Of a DNA stretch of 5,346 bases, positions 1-5,264 are shown in pieces. Origin of the DNA: Thiohalobacter sp. (lineage in GTDB: Bacteria > Pseudomonadota > Gammaproteobacteria > Thiohalobacterales > Thiohalobacteraceae); assembly GCA_027030825.1 (NCBI GenBank), contig JALVEM010000036.1:1-5346 (forward strand). The letters are read 5' to 3'. The notes below the pieces were generated by a model. That model searched no databases, was not told the origin of the DNA, and saw nothing but the letters and a program-made list of their open reading frames with translations. Each line of letters opens with the position of its first letter. Within the stretch, counting starts at the first letter, position 1. A program made the position numbers and the translations under genes.

Positions 1-804
1 GAGATCGGCTACTCGCCGCTGTTGAGCGCCGAGGAGGAAGTCTACTACGCGCGTCGCGCCCAGCAGGGCGACGAAGCCGCGCGCCAGCGCATGATCGAGA
101 GCAATCTCCGTCTCGTGGTCCGCATCGCGCGCCGCTACATGCATCGCGGGCTGGCGCTGCTCGATCTGATCGAGGAGGGGAACCTGGGTCTGATCCGGGC
201 GGTGGAGAAGTTCGATCCCGAACGCGGTTTCCGCTTTTCCACCTACGCCACCTGGTGGATCCGCCAGACCATCGAGCGGGCGATCATGAACCAGACGCGC
301 ACCGTTCGGCTGCCCATCCACGTCATCAAGGAAATCAACGTCTATCTGCGGGCTGCGCGCGAACTCGCGAACCGGCTCGACCACGAGCCCACACCGGAGG
401 AGATCGCGGAGCTGCTCGACCGCCCGATCGAGGACGTGCGCCGCATGCTCGGGCTGAACGAGAAGACGGCCTCCGTCGACAGTCCCGTGGGCGGCAAGGA
501 CTCGGGGCGCTCGCTCCTCGACGCCCTGCCGGACGAGTCGAGCCCGGATCCGGAGGATCTGCTGGCCCGGCAGGATCTGCAGGCCAACCTGGAGCACTGG
601 CTCTCGCGCCTCAACGACAAGCAGCGGGCCGTGGTCGAACGCCGCTTCGGCCTGCACGGGCGCGAGATCTGTACACTCGAGGAGGTCGGGCGCGAGATCG
701 GGGTCACCCGCGAACGGGTCCGCCAGATCCAGATGGACGCCCTCAGAAAACTGCGCACCATCCTCGAGGAAGAGGGCTTCTCGCCCGACACCCTGCTGCG
801 CTGA
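1..804 (+). CDS. rpoS: RNA polymerase sigma factor RpoS (sigma-38), 5'-truncated by window edge
   Basis: This is the stationary-phase/general stress sigma factor, which directs core RNA polymerase to stress promoters. The frame is open from base 1 (residues EIGYSPLLSAEEE) to the TGA at 802-804, giving 267 visible residues. By comparison with the roughly 330-residue E. coli protein, about 60 N-terminal residues lie outside the window. An in-frame TTG at 22 is not the start, because conserved family sequence continues upstream of it. Visible parts, numbered from the window start: region 2 at about 30-110 (DLIEEGNLGLIRAVEKFDPE, then the promoter-melting and -10-reading segment with TYATWWIRQTIERAIMNQTR); region 3 at about 110-165; region 4 at about 195-255, with the -35-reading helix-turn-helix TLEEVGREIGVTRERVRQIQ. 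RpoS rather than RpoD is indicated by ERAIMNQTRTVRLPIH, the KEINVYLRAARELANRLDHEP segment and the short C-terminal tail. K110-E111 correspond, from memory, to the E. coli K173-E174 turnover element bound by RssB. No flagellar role is implied by the sequence itself. Confidence 0.96.
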   Translation, partial: EIGYSPLLSAEEEVYYARRAQQGDEAARQRMIESNLRLVVRIARRYMHRGLALLDLIEEGNLGLIRAVEKFDPERGFRFSTYATWWIRQTIERAIMNQTRTVRLPIHVIKEINVYLRAARELANRLDHEPTPEEIAELLDRPIEDVRRMLGLNEKTASVDSPVGGKDSGRSLLDALPDESSPDPEDLLARQDLQANLEHWLSRLNDKQRAVVERRFGLHGREICTLEEVGREIGVTRERVRQIQMDALRKLRTILEEEGFSPDTLLR

Positions 805-825
805 TCCGCTGCCTTTCCGTCGAAT

Positions 826-886
826 GATTCCTTGACGCCCTTCCGGGTGTCTGCTGCTCCTGTGGTCGCGAATCCGTCAAGGAGTC
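826..886. repeat. 12-bp inverted repeat with 37-nt spacer between rpoS and fliL
   Basis: GATTCCTTGACG at 826-837 is the reverse complement of CGTCAAGGAGTC at 875-886, except at one position (T828 opposite G884), which would be a G-U wobble in RNA. The spacer 838-874 contains a small CCC-TTCC-GGG hairpin at its left end (838-847). The dyad begins 22 bases after the rpoS stop. Its arms lie at roughly -152 to -141 and -103 to -92 relative to the predicted sigma-54 start at 978, within the usual range for activator (enhancer-binding protein) sites. It could be paired activator sites or a stem-loop at the rpoS mRNA 3' end. The repeat is seen directly; its role is inference. Confidence 0.6.
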
Positions 887-910
887 GGCATCTCCCTGCC
901 TTTTGTTCTG

Positions 911-923
911 CAACTCGTTGAAT
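911..923 (-). promoter_or_regulatory. Possible IHF binding site upstream of the fliL promoter
   Basis: Read on the minus strand, these bases are ATTCAACGAGTTG. They match the IHF consensus WATCAANNNNTTR at 8 of 9 specified positions, the second base being T instead of A. The site lies in the most AT-rich patch of the intergenic region (about 901-940), between the inverted repeat and the sigma-54 promoter. That is where IHF bends DNA at many sigma-54 promoters. A one-mismatch match has a chance of very roughly 1 in 7 in 200 random base pairs on both strands, so this is suggestive only. Confidence 0.3.
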
Positions 924-951
924 CGGTATGGCATTTATTCGATGCGACGGC

Positions 952-967
952 TGGCATGTGCCTTGCT
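952..967 (+). promoter_or_regulatory. Sigma-54 (RpoN) -24/-12 promoter of the fliL operon
   Basis: TGGCATGTGCCTTGCT fits the sigma-54 consensus TGGCAYR-N4-TTGCW at every specified base. The invariant GG is at 953-954 and the invariant GC at 965-966, with the required spacing. Taking C966 as -12 puts the transcription start at about 978, giving a 28-nt leader before the fliL ATG at 1006. Sigma-54 promoters need an ATP-dependent activator; for flagellar genes in Pseudomonas and Vibrio relatives this is FleQ/FlrA or FleR/FlrC. The motif is read directly. The activator identity is inferred, since no activator gene is in the window. Confidence 0.88.
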
Positions 968-981
968 TCGTTCGGGCCAGG

Positions 982-994
982 GTCCATCACTGAC
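982..994. promoter_or_regulatory. FleQ-like dyad in the fliL leader
   Basis: GTCCATCACTGAC has GTC and TGAC arms resembling the published FleQ box (about GTCaNTAAAtTGAC), but it is one base shorter and its centre differs. It would sit at about +5 to +17 of the fliL transcript. In Pseudomonas aeruginosa, FleQ is reported to bind atypically downstream of the sigma-54 promoter at some flagellar operons, fliL among them, so the position is plausible. The match is weak and the assignment tentative. Confidence 0.25.
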
Positions 995-1005
995 GGAACG
1001 GGAAC

Positions 1006-1527
1006 ATGGCCGAGAAAGAAGTCGAGCTTGCAGAAGAGAAGGGCGGCGGCAAGAAGATGCTGTTCATCGCCATCGGCGGGGGCGTGGTCGTCTCCGCCAT
1101 TCTGGTGGCGGTGCTGTTCTTCACCGGCGTGATCGGCGGCAAGCCGCAGGAAGCCGCCGACGGCGAGGGAGAGGCTGCTGCTGCCGAGAAGGAGAGCAAA
1201 TCGAAGGCACCGCTCATCTACCAGCCGGTCGAGCCGCCGTTCGTGGTGAGCTTTTCCACCGACGCCGACGTGCGCTTCATGCAGGTCAAGCTGCAGGTGG
1301 CCGACCGTGACCCGGCCGTCATCGAGCGGGTGAAGAACAATCTGCCGGCCATCCGCAACAGTCTGATCCTGCTCTTCAGCAGCCAGAAGCCAGAGGAGCT
1401 CGTGACGCGCGAGGGCAAGGAGAAACTGCGTCAGGCCGCGCTCGAGGAGGTGCGCAAGGTGCTCGCCGAGCAGACCGGCGACGGCACGCTGGAGAACCTC
1501 TATTTCACCAGTTTCGTGATGCAGTGA
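1006..1527 (+). CDS. fliL: Flagellar basal body-associated protein FliL
   Basis: This is an inner-membrane protein around the flagellar motor that associates with the MotAB stator and supports torque or motor stability. The product is 173 residues, a usual FliL length. It has a short charged cytoplasmic N-terminus (1-17, ending GGGKK), one membrane helix at about 18-42, an Ala/Glu/Lys-rich linker at about 46-68, and a periplasmic SPFH-like FliL domain at about 69-173. The domain ends in the typical NLYFTSFVMQ, with the family pattern of a conserved R-NSLILLFSS region at 117-126. The ATG at 1006 is the only start available after the in-frame TGA at 991-993. The ribosome site is weak (GGA at 995-997). 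It is the first gene of the flagellar operon, directly behind the sigma-54 promoter, and fliM follows after 16 bases. Confidence 0.95.
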   Translation: MAEKEVELAEEKGGGKKMLFIAIGGGVVVSAILVAVLFFTGVIGGKPQEAADGEGEAAAAEKESKSKAPLIYQPVEPPFVVSFSTDADVRFMQVKLQVADRDPAVIERVKNNLPAIRNSLILLFSSQKPEELVTREGKEKLRQAALEEVRKVLAEQTGDGTLENLYFTSFVMQ

Positions 1528-1543
1528 GGCAGGGTGCAACGGC

Positions 1544-2575
1544 GTGAACGATCTGCTGTCACAGGAAGAAATCGATGCCCTGCTGCATGGCGTGGGCAGC
1601 GGCGACGTCGAGACCGAGACCGACGAGGGGGTCGAGGAAGGCGAGGTCCAGCATTACGACTTCACCAGCCAGGACAGGATCGTGCGTGGGCGCATGCCCA
1701 CGCTGGAGATGATCAACGAGCGCTTCGCCCGCCAGTTCCGCATCTCGCTGTTCAACATGCTGCGCCGTTCCGTCGAGGTCTCGGTGGGCGGCGTGCAGAT
1801 GCTCAAGTTCTCCGAGTACATCCACACCCTGTTCGTGCCCACCAGCCTGAACCTGGTCAGGATCCGGCCGCTGCGCGGTACCGCGCTGTTCGTCTACGAT
1901 CCCAAGCTGGTCTTCAGCACCGTCGACAACTATTTCGGCGGCGACGGCCGGTTTCATACCAAGATCGAGGGGCGGGATTTCACCATGACCGAACAGCGCG
2001 TGATCCGGCGCGTGCTCGATCTGACCTTCGAGGATCTCAGGCACGCCTGGAAGCCCGTGCTCGAGCTGGAATTCGAGTTCCAGAATTCCGAGGTGAATCC
2101 GCAGTTCGCCAACATCGTGAGCCCCACCGAGGTGGTGGTGGTCTCGACCTTTCACGTCGAGCTCGAGGGCGGCGGCGGGACCCTGCACGTGACCATGCCC
2201 TATTCCATGGTCGAGCCCATCCGGGACCTGCTCGATGCCGGCGTGCAGAGCGATCGCAGCGAGGTCGACGAACGCTGGCGCATTGCGATCCGCGAAGAGA
2301 TGAAATCGGCCATGGTCGAGGTCTCCAGCACGCTGGCCGAGACGACCGTGAGCTTCAGGGAACTCATGGAGATGAAACCCGGCGACATCATCCCGATCGA
2401 CATGCCGGAGACGGTGGTGCTGGACGTGGAGGGCGTCCCCGTGTTCCGCGGACGCCTGGGCGTGAGCGGCGGCAACAAGGCCATACAGATTCTGGAGCCG
2501 GTGCGGCCCGAGGGCGAGACCCTTCCGGCCGTGATCGTGCCCGGCAGGCTCGCAGCCACCGGCAGCGAGGAGTGA
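1544..2575 (+). CDS. fliM: Flagellar motor switch protein FliM
   Basis: FliM is the C-ring switch protein that binds phosphorylated CheY and sets the direction of rotation. The product is 343 residues. The N-terminus carries the CheY-P binding peptide (LLSQEEIDALL, residues 4-14), followed by an acidic linker (about 20-36). A CheC/CheX-like middle domain (about 45-230) includes the FliG-contacting GGXG loop (YFGGDGRF, 130-137). A SpoA-type C-terminal domain (about 255-322) pairs with FliN. The start is GTG at 1544. No other start codon lies between the in-frame TGA at 1517-1519 and this GTG, and the next methionine (residue 51) would lose the CheY peptide. AGGG at 1531-1534 is a reasonable ribosome site with 9-base spacing. 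All key regions look intact, so the cell probably has chemotactic switching through CheY. Confidence 0.97.
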   Translation: MNDLLSQEEIDALLHGVGSGDVETETDEGVEEGEVQHYDFTSQDRIVRGRMPTLEMINERFARQFRISLFNMLRRSVEVSVGGVQMLKFSEYIHTLFVPTSLNLVRIRPLRGTALFVYDPKLVFSTVDNYFGGDGRFHTKIEGRDFTMTEQRVIRRVLDLTFEDLRHAWKPVLELEFEFQNSEVNPQFANIVSPTEVVVVSTFHVELEGGGGTLHVTMPYSMVEPIRDLLDAGVQSDRSEVDERWRIAIREEMKSAMVEVSSTLAETTVSFRELMEMKPGDIIPIDMPETVVLDVEGVPVFRGRLGVSGGNKAIQILEPVRPEGETLPAVIVPGRLAATGSEE

Positions 2576-2590
2576 AACGGAGAAGCATCC

Positions 2591-2596
2591 GGGAGG
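2591..2596 (+). promoter_or_regulatory. Ribosome binding site of fliN
   Basis: GGGAGG lies 7 bases before the ATG at 2604. It is one of the strongest Shine-Dalgarno matches in the operon and supports that start. High FliN translation would suit its several-fold excess over FliM in the C-ring, though that link is inference. Confidence 0.6.
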
Positions 2597-2603
2597 CAGG
2601 ACG

Positions 2604-3020
2604 ATGAGCGAGGATCAGGAAAACCGGGAAGCCCAGGACCAGGCGGCGATGGCGGACGAATGGGCGGCGGCCCTGGAGGAAGAGGCCGGTGCGGAGGCCG
2701 ACGTCCAGACCGCCGAGCTCGAGGAGCTGCAGAGCGAGGGAGAAGGGCAGGGCAGCGAGGATGTGAATCTCGACCTCATCCTCGACATTCCCGTCACCAT
2801 TTCGATGGAGATCGGACGCACCCGGATCAGCATCCGCAACCTGCTGCAGCTCAACCAGGGTTCGGTGGTGGAGCTCGACCGGCTGGCCGGCGAGCCGATG
2901 GATGTGCTGGTCAACGGCACGCTGGTGGCCCACGGCGAGGTGGTGGTGGTGAACGAGAAGTTCGGCATCCGCCTCACGGATGTCATCAGTCCGGCCGAGC
3001 GTGTCAAGAAACTGAGGTAA
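2604..3020 (+). CDS. fliN: Flagellar motor switch protein FliN
   Basis: FliN is the C-ring base protein that pairs with FliM and docks the FliH-FliI export ATPase complex. The product is 138 residues, close to E. coli FliN. The N-terminal 55 residues are strongly acidic and Ala/Glu-rich, and include MADEWAAALEEE (16-27), which matches the conserved short helix of FliN proteins (DLWAEAL in enterics, from memory). A SpoA domain follows at about 57-135. It contains LDIPVTISMEIGRTRISI and LLQLNQGSVVELDRLAGEP, then VLVNG, GEVVVVNEKFGIRLTDVISP and the basic end ERVKKLR. The ATG at 2604 is backed by a strong ribosome site. It lies 28 bases after fliM and 2 bases before fliO. Nothing is missing from the core domain. 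Confidence 0.96.
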   Translation: MSEDQENREAQDQAAMADEWAAALEEEAGAEADVQTAELEELQSEGEGQGSEDVNLDLILDIPVTISMEIGRTRISIRNLLQLNQGSVVELDRLAGEPMDVLVNGTLVAHGEVVVVNEKFGIRLTDVISPAERVKKLR

Positions 3021-3022
3021 CG

Positions 3023-3454
3023 ATGCGATTCGCTCCCTGGTGCCTGTATGCGATCTCGACCGGTGTGGCGGCCGGCGAGGCGGCGCCGTCCCCGGTGGTC
3101 GGCGATGCGGTCGGCGATCTGCCGATGACCGGTACCCTGGTGCAGATGCTCGGCGGGCTGGTGCTGGTGGTGGCGCTGATCCTGCTCTTCGCCTGGCTGG
3201 CACGCCGCCTCTCCGGTCTGCAGCAGAGCGTCTCCGGACAGCTGCGAATCCTCGGCGGACTCTCGATGGGCACCCGCGAGAAGGTGGTGCTGATCCAGGT
3301 GGGCGAGGAGCAGCTGCTCATCGGTGTCGCCCCCGGCACGGTGCGTACCCTGCACCGGCTGGAGAAGCCGCTTGCGACCAGCCCCGCTTCCGAGGCCGCG
3401 CCGGATTTCTCCGCACGACTGCGCGAGCTGATGAAGGGAGGCGGGGCGTCATGA
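3023..3454 (+). CDS. fliO: Flagellar biosynthesis protein FliO
   Basis: FliO is a small membrane protein that helps assemble and stabilise FliP in the flagellar type III export gate; it is the least conserved gene of this operon. The product is 143 residues. A weakly hydrophobic N-terminus (1-20), perhaps a poor signal peptide, is followed by a Pro/Gly-rich stretch and one clear membrane helix at about 38-60 (MLGGLVLVVALILLFAWLA). A cytoplasmic FliO domain then has the typical pattern LRILGGLSMGTREKVVLIQV (74-93) and EEQLLIGVAPGTVRTLHRL (95-113). The ATG at 3023 is chosen because it lies 2 bases after the fliN stop with GAGG at 3014-3017. The frame is open upstream inside fliN, so the start rests on context. 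The stop overlaps the fliP start in ATGA (3451-3454). Confidence 0.93.
   Translation: MRFAPWCLYAISTGVAAGEAAPSPVVGDAVGDLPMTGTLVQMLGGLVLVVALILLFAWLARRLSGLQQSVSGQLRILGGLSMGTREKVVLIQVGEEQLLIGVAPGTVRTLHRLEKPLATSPASEAAPDFSARLRELMKGGGAS
3436..3441 (+). promoter_or_regulatory. Ribosome binding site of fliP
   Basis: GGGAGG lies inside the 3' end of fliO, 9 bases before the fliP ATG at 3451. It fixes the fliP start even though the frame is open further upstream. Together with the ATGA overlap it suggests that fliP is translated both by its own ribosome entry and by coupling to fliO. Confidence 0.6.
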
Positions 3455-4188
3455 AACGTCTGCTTCCGCTGCTTCTGTGGCTGTTTCCGGTCTGGCTCCA
3501 GGCCGCACCGGCACTGACTGCCTTCGAGGTCACCACCGACGGCAACGGTGACGAGACCTGGAGCGTGAGCCTGCAGATCCTGGTGCTGATGACGGCGCTG
3601 ACCTTCCTGCCGGCGGCCCTGATGATGATGACCTCCTTCACCCGGATCGTCATCGTGCTGGCCATTCTCCGGCAGGGGCTCGGCACCATGCAGACGCCGT
3701 CCAACCAGATCCTGATCGGACTGGCCCTGATGCTTTCCTTCTTCATCATGGCGCCCGTCTTCCACGAGGCCTGGACACAGGGAGTCTCGCCCTACCTGGA
3801 GGAGAAGCTCTCCGCCGAGGAGGCGCTCGAACGTGCCGCCCGGCCGTTCCGGGAATTCATGATCCACCAGACCCGCGAGACCGACATCGCCCTGTTCGCG
3901 GAGCTGGGCGATTACGAGGGGCGGCTGGAGTCTCCGGAGGACGTGCCCTTCCGGCTGCTGCTGCCCGCCTTCGTGACCAGCGAGCTGAAGACGGCCTTCC
4001 AGATCGGGTTTCTGATCCTGATCCCGTTTCTGGTGATCGACCTGGTGATCGCCAGCCTGCTGATGTCCATGGGCATGATGATGCTCTCGCCCATGATCAT
4101 CTCGCTGCCGTTCAAGATCATGCTGTTCGTTCTGATCGACGGCTGGCCGCTGCTGATGGGCACGCTGGCCTCGAGTTTCTACATCTAG
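3451..4188 (+). CDS. fliP: Flagellar type III secretion export gate protein FliP
   Basis: FliP forms, with FliQ and FliR, the helical core of the export gate that passes flagellar subunits across the inner membrane. The product is 245 residues, the same as I recall for E. coli FliP. There is a cleavable signal peptide at 1-18/19 (MKRLLPLLLWLFPVWLQA, then APAL), a known FliP peculiarity. The first hydrophobic segment is at about 41-72 and leads into the conserved TSFTRIVIVLAILRQGLGTM (61-80). QTPSNQILIGLALMLSFFIM follows at 81-100. A periplasmic stretch is at about 105-170 (HEAWTQGVSPYLEE). The last two helices (about 181-205 and 213-240) carry GMMMLSP (208-214) and PFKIMLFVLIDGW (220-232). 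The ATG shares ATGA with the fliO stop. No key motif is missing. Confidence 0.97.
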   Translation: MKRLLPLLLWLFPVWLQAAPALTAFEVTTDGNGDETWSVSLQILVLMTALTFLPAALMMMTSFTRIVIVLAILRQGLGTMQTPSNQILIGLALMLSFFIMAPVFHEAWTQGVSPYLEEKLSAEEALERAARPFREFMIHQTRETDIALFAELGDYEGRLESPEDVPFRLLLPAFVTSELKTAFQIGFLILIPFLVIDLVIASLLMSMGMMMLSPMIISLPFKIMLFVLIDGWPLLMGTLASSFYI

Positions 4189-4198
4189 GGGAAGGTTC

Positions 4199-4468
4199 AT
4201 GACACCGGAAACCGTGATCACGGTGGGTCGCCAGGCGATGGAAGTCACCGTGCTGCTCTCTGCGCCCTTGCTCGTCTCGTCGCTGATCGTCGGCCTGATC
4301 ATCGCCATGTTCCAGGCCGCGACCCAGATCAACGAGATGACGCTCACCTTCATTCCCAAGCTGATCACCATCGCCGTGGTGCTCATGGTGGCCGGCGGCT
4401 GGCTGCTGAAGGTGCTGCTGACCTTCACGGTGCGGCTGTTCCGGGACATACCGGGCCTGATCGGGTAG
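4199..4468 (+). CDS. fliQ: Flagellar type III secretion export gate protein FliQ
   Basis: FliQ is a small inner-membrane export gate subunit, present in several copies around the FliP-FliR core. The product is 89 residues, the standard length. It has two hydrophobic helices (about 16-39 and 53-77) joined by the family signature FQAATQINEMTLTFIPK (38-54), which is practically diagnostic. The ATG at 4199 follows the fliP stop by 10 bases, and AGGGGA at 4187-4192, which overlaps that stop, is the ribosome site. FliR starts 4 bases after its TAG. Homologues in virulence type III systems (SctS) share the fold, but the neighbours make this flagellar. Confidence 0.97.
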   Translation: MTPETVITVGRQAMEVTVLLSAPLLVSSLIVGLIIAMFQAATQINEMTLTFIPKLITIAVVLMVAGGWLLKVLLTFTVRLFRDIPGLIG

Positions 4469-4472
4469 CGGC

Positions 4473-5264
4473 ATGGCCGTGCCGGTGGTGGACGCCGACG
4501 TGATCGCCGGGTGGATCGGCGGCTGGCTGTGGCCGTTCGCGCGCATCGGCATGATGCTGCTGGTGATGCCGGTCTTCGGCGGCCGTCTCGTGCCGCGCCG
4601 GGTGCGCATCCTGCTGGCGGCGCTCGTCACGCTGCTCGTCGTGCCGCTGCTGCCGCCGGCGCCGGCGATCGAGCCGCTGAGCCCGGGCGGCCTTCTGATA
4701 CTGGGGCAGCAGCTGCTGATCGGCGCCGCCATGGGTCTGGTGCTGCAGGTCGTCTTCAGCGCCCTGGTGGTGGGCGGGCAGCTGGTGGGCATGAGCATGG
4801 GGCTGGGTTTCGCCATGATGGTGGATCCGCAGAACGGCATCAACGTCCCGGTGATCAGCCAGTACTACGTGACCCTGGCGAGCCTGCTGTTCCTGGCGCT
4901 CGACGGCCACCTGATGCTCTTCTCCATGCTGGCCGAGAGTTTTCGCACCTTGCCCGTGGCGCCGCTGGGACTGGGCGCCGAGGATCTCCGGCGGCTGGCC
5001 CTGTGGGGCGGGCAGATGTTCGTCGGCGGGGTGCTGGTCGGACTGCCGGTCGTCGCCGCCCTGCTGCTGGCCAATCTCACCTTCGGGGTGATCACCCGCG
5101 CCGCCCCCCAGCTCAACATCTTCGCGGTCGGTTTTCCGGCCACGCTGGCACTCGGCTTCGCGGTGATCCTGTTCGCGCTGCCGGCCCTGCTGCCCGAGTT
5201 CCAGCGCATGCTCGACGACGCATTCGGTTTTCTCGCTCTGCTGACCGGAGGCGGGCGTGGCTGA
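4473..5264 (+). CDS. fliR: Flagellar type III secretion export gate protein FliR
   Basis: FliR is the single-copy subunit that closes the FliP-FliQ helical export gate and contacts FlhB. The product is 263 residues, typical for FliR. It is almost wholly hydrophobic, with about six helices (roughly 12-36, 44-62, 73-100, 130-155, 180-207, 215-243). Diagnostic motifs are GLGFAMMVDPQNGINVPVIS (110-129) and NLTFGVITRAAPQLNIFAVG (201-220), the latter followed by FPATLALG. The ATG at 4473 lies 4 bases after the fliQ stop with only a weak ribosome site (GGG at 4463-4465), so translation is probably coupled to fliQ. The 3' end overlaps the flhB start by 8 bases. Confidence 0.97.
   Translation: MAVPVVDADVIAGWIGGWLWPFARIGMMLLVMPVFGGRLVPRRVRILLAALVTLLVVPLLPPAPAIEPLSPGGLLILGQQLLIGAAMGLVLQVVFSALVVGGQLVGMSMGLGFAMMVDPQNGINVPVISQYYVTLASLLFLALDGHLMLFSMLAESFRTLPVAPLGLGAEDLRRLALWGGQMFVGGVLVGLPVVAALLLANLTFGVITRAAPQLNIFAVGFPATLALGFAVILFALPALLPEFQRMLDDAFGFLALLTGGGRG
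5247..5251 (+). promoter_or_regulatory. Ribosome binding site of flhB
   Basis: GGAGG within the end of fliR lies 5 bases before a GTG at 5257. It identifies that GTG as the flhB start. The in-frame TGA at 5242-5244 excludes any start further upstream. Confidence 0.65.

Noticed and set aside
22..24. TTG at 22 as the start of the sigma factor gene
   Set aside because: Conserved RpoS residues (EIGYSPL) are encoded upstream of it in the same frame, so the gene simply begins before the window.
832..860. TTGACG at 832-837 as a sigma-70 -35 element
   Set aside because: Seventeen bases downstream the sequence is TGCTCC, which does not resemble a -10 element. The TTGACG is better explained as part of the inverted repeat.
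887..907. Small GGCA/TGCC stem followed by TTTTGTT as an rpoS terminator
   Set aside because: A 4-bp stem is too weak to call an intrinsic terminator. It is kept only as a point in the read-through observation.
1486..1515. ENLYF in FliL resembling a TEV protease site or cloning-tag sequence
   Set aside because: The residue after F is T rather than Q, and N-[LV]-Y-F-T-S-F-V-M-Q is the natural FliL C-terminus. There is no sign of vector sequence.
877..1539. A minus-strand frame across the promoter region and fliL
   Set aside because: It runs through the sigma-54 promoter and is antisense to a well-supported FliL. The His/Leu-rich product has no motif I recognise.
1534..2607. A 357-codon plus-strand frame covering all of fliM
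   Set aside because: It lies entirely over FliM, which has strong motif support. Its product is Arg/Gly-rich low-complexity sequence typical of an out-of-frame reading of GC-rich DNA.
3004..4449. A 481-codon minus-strand frame opposite fliO, fliP and fliQ
   Set aside because: The product is rich in His, Gln, Arg and Asp, with no recognisable domain. It is the antisense mirror of membrane-protein codons in GC-rich DNA, and stop-poor antisense frames are expected here.
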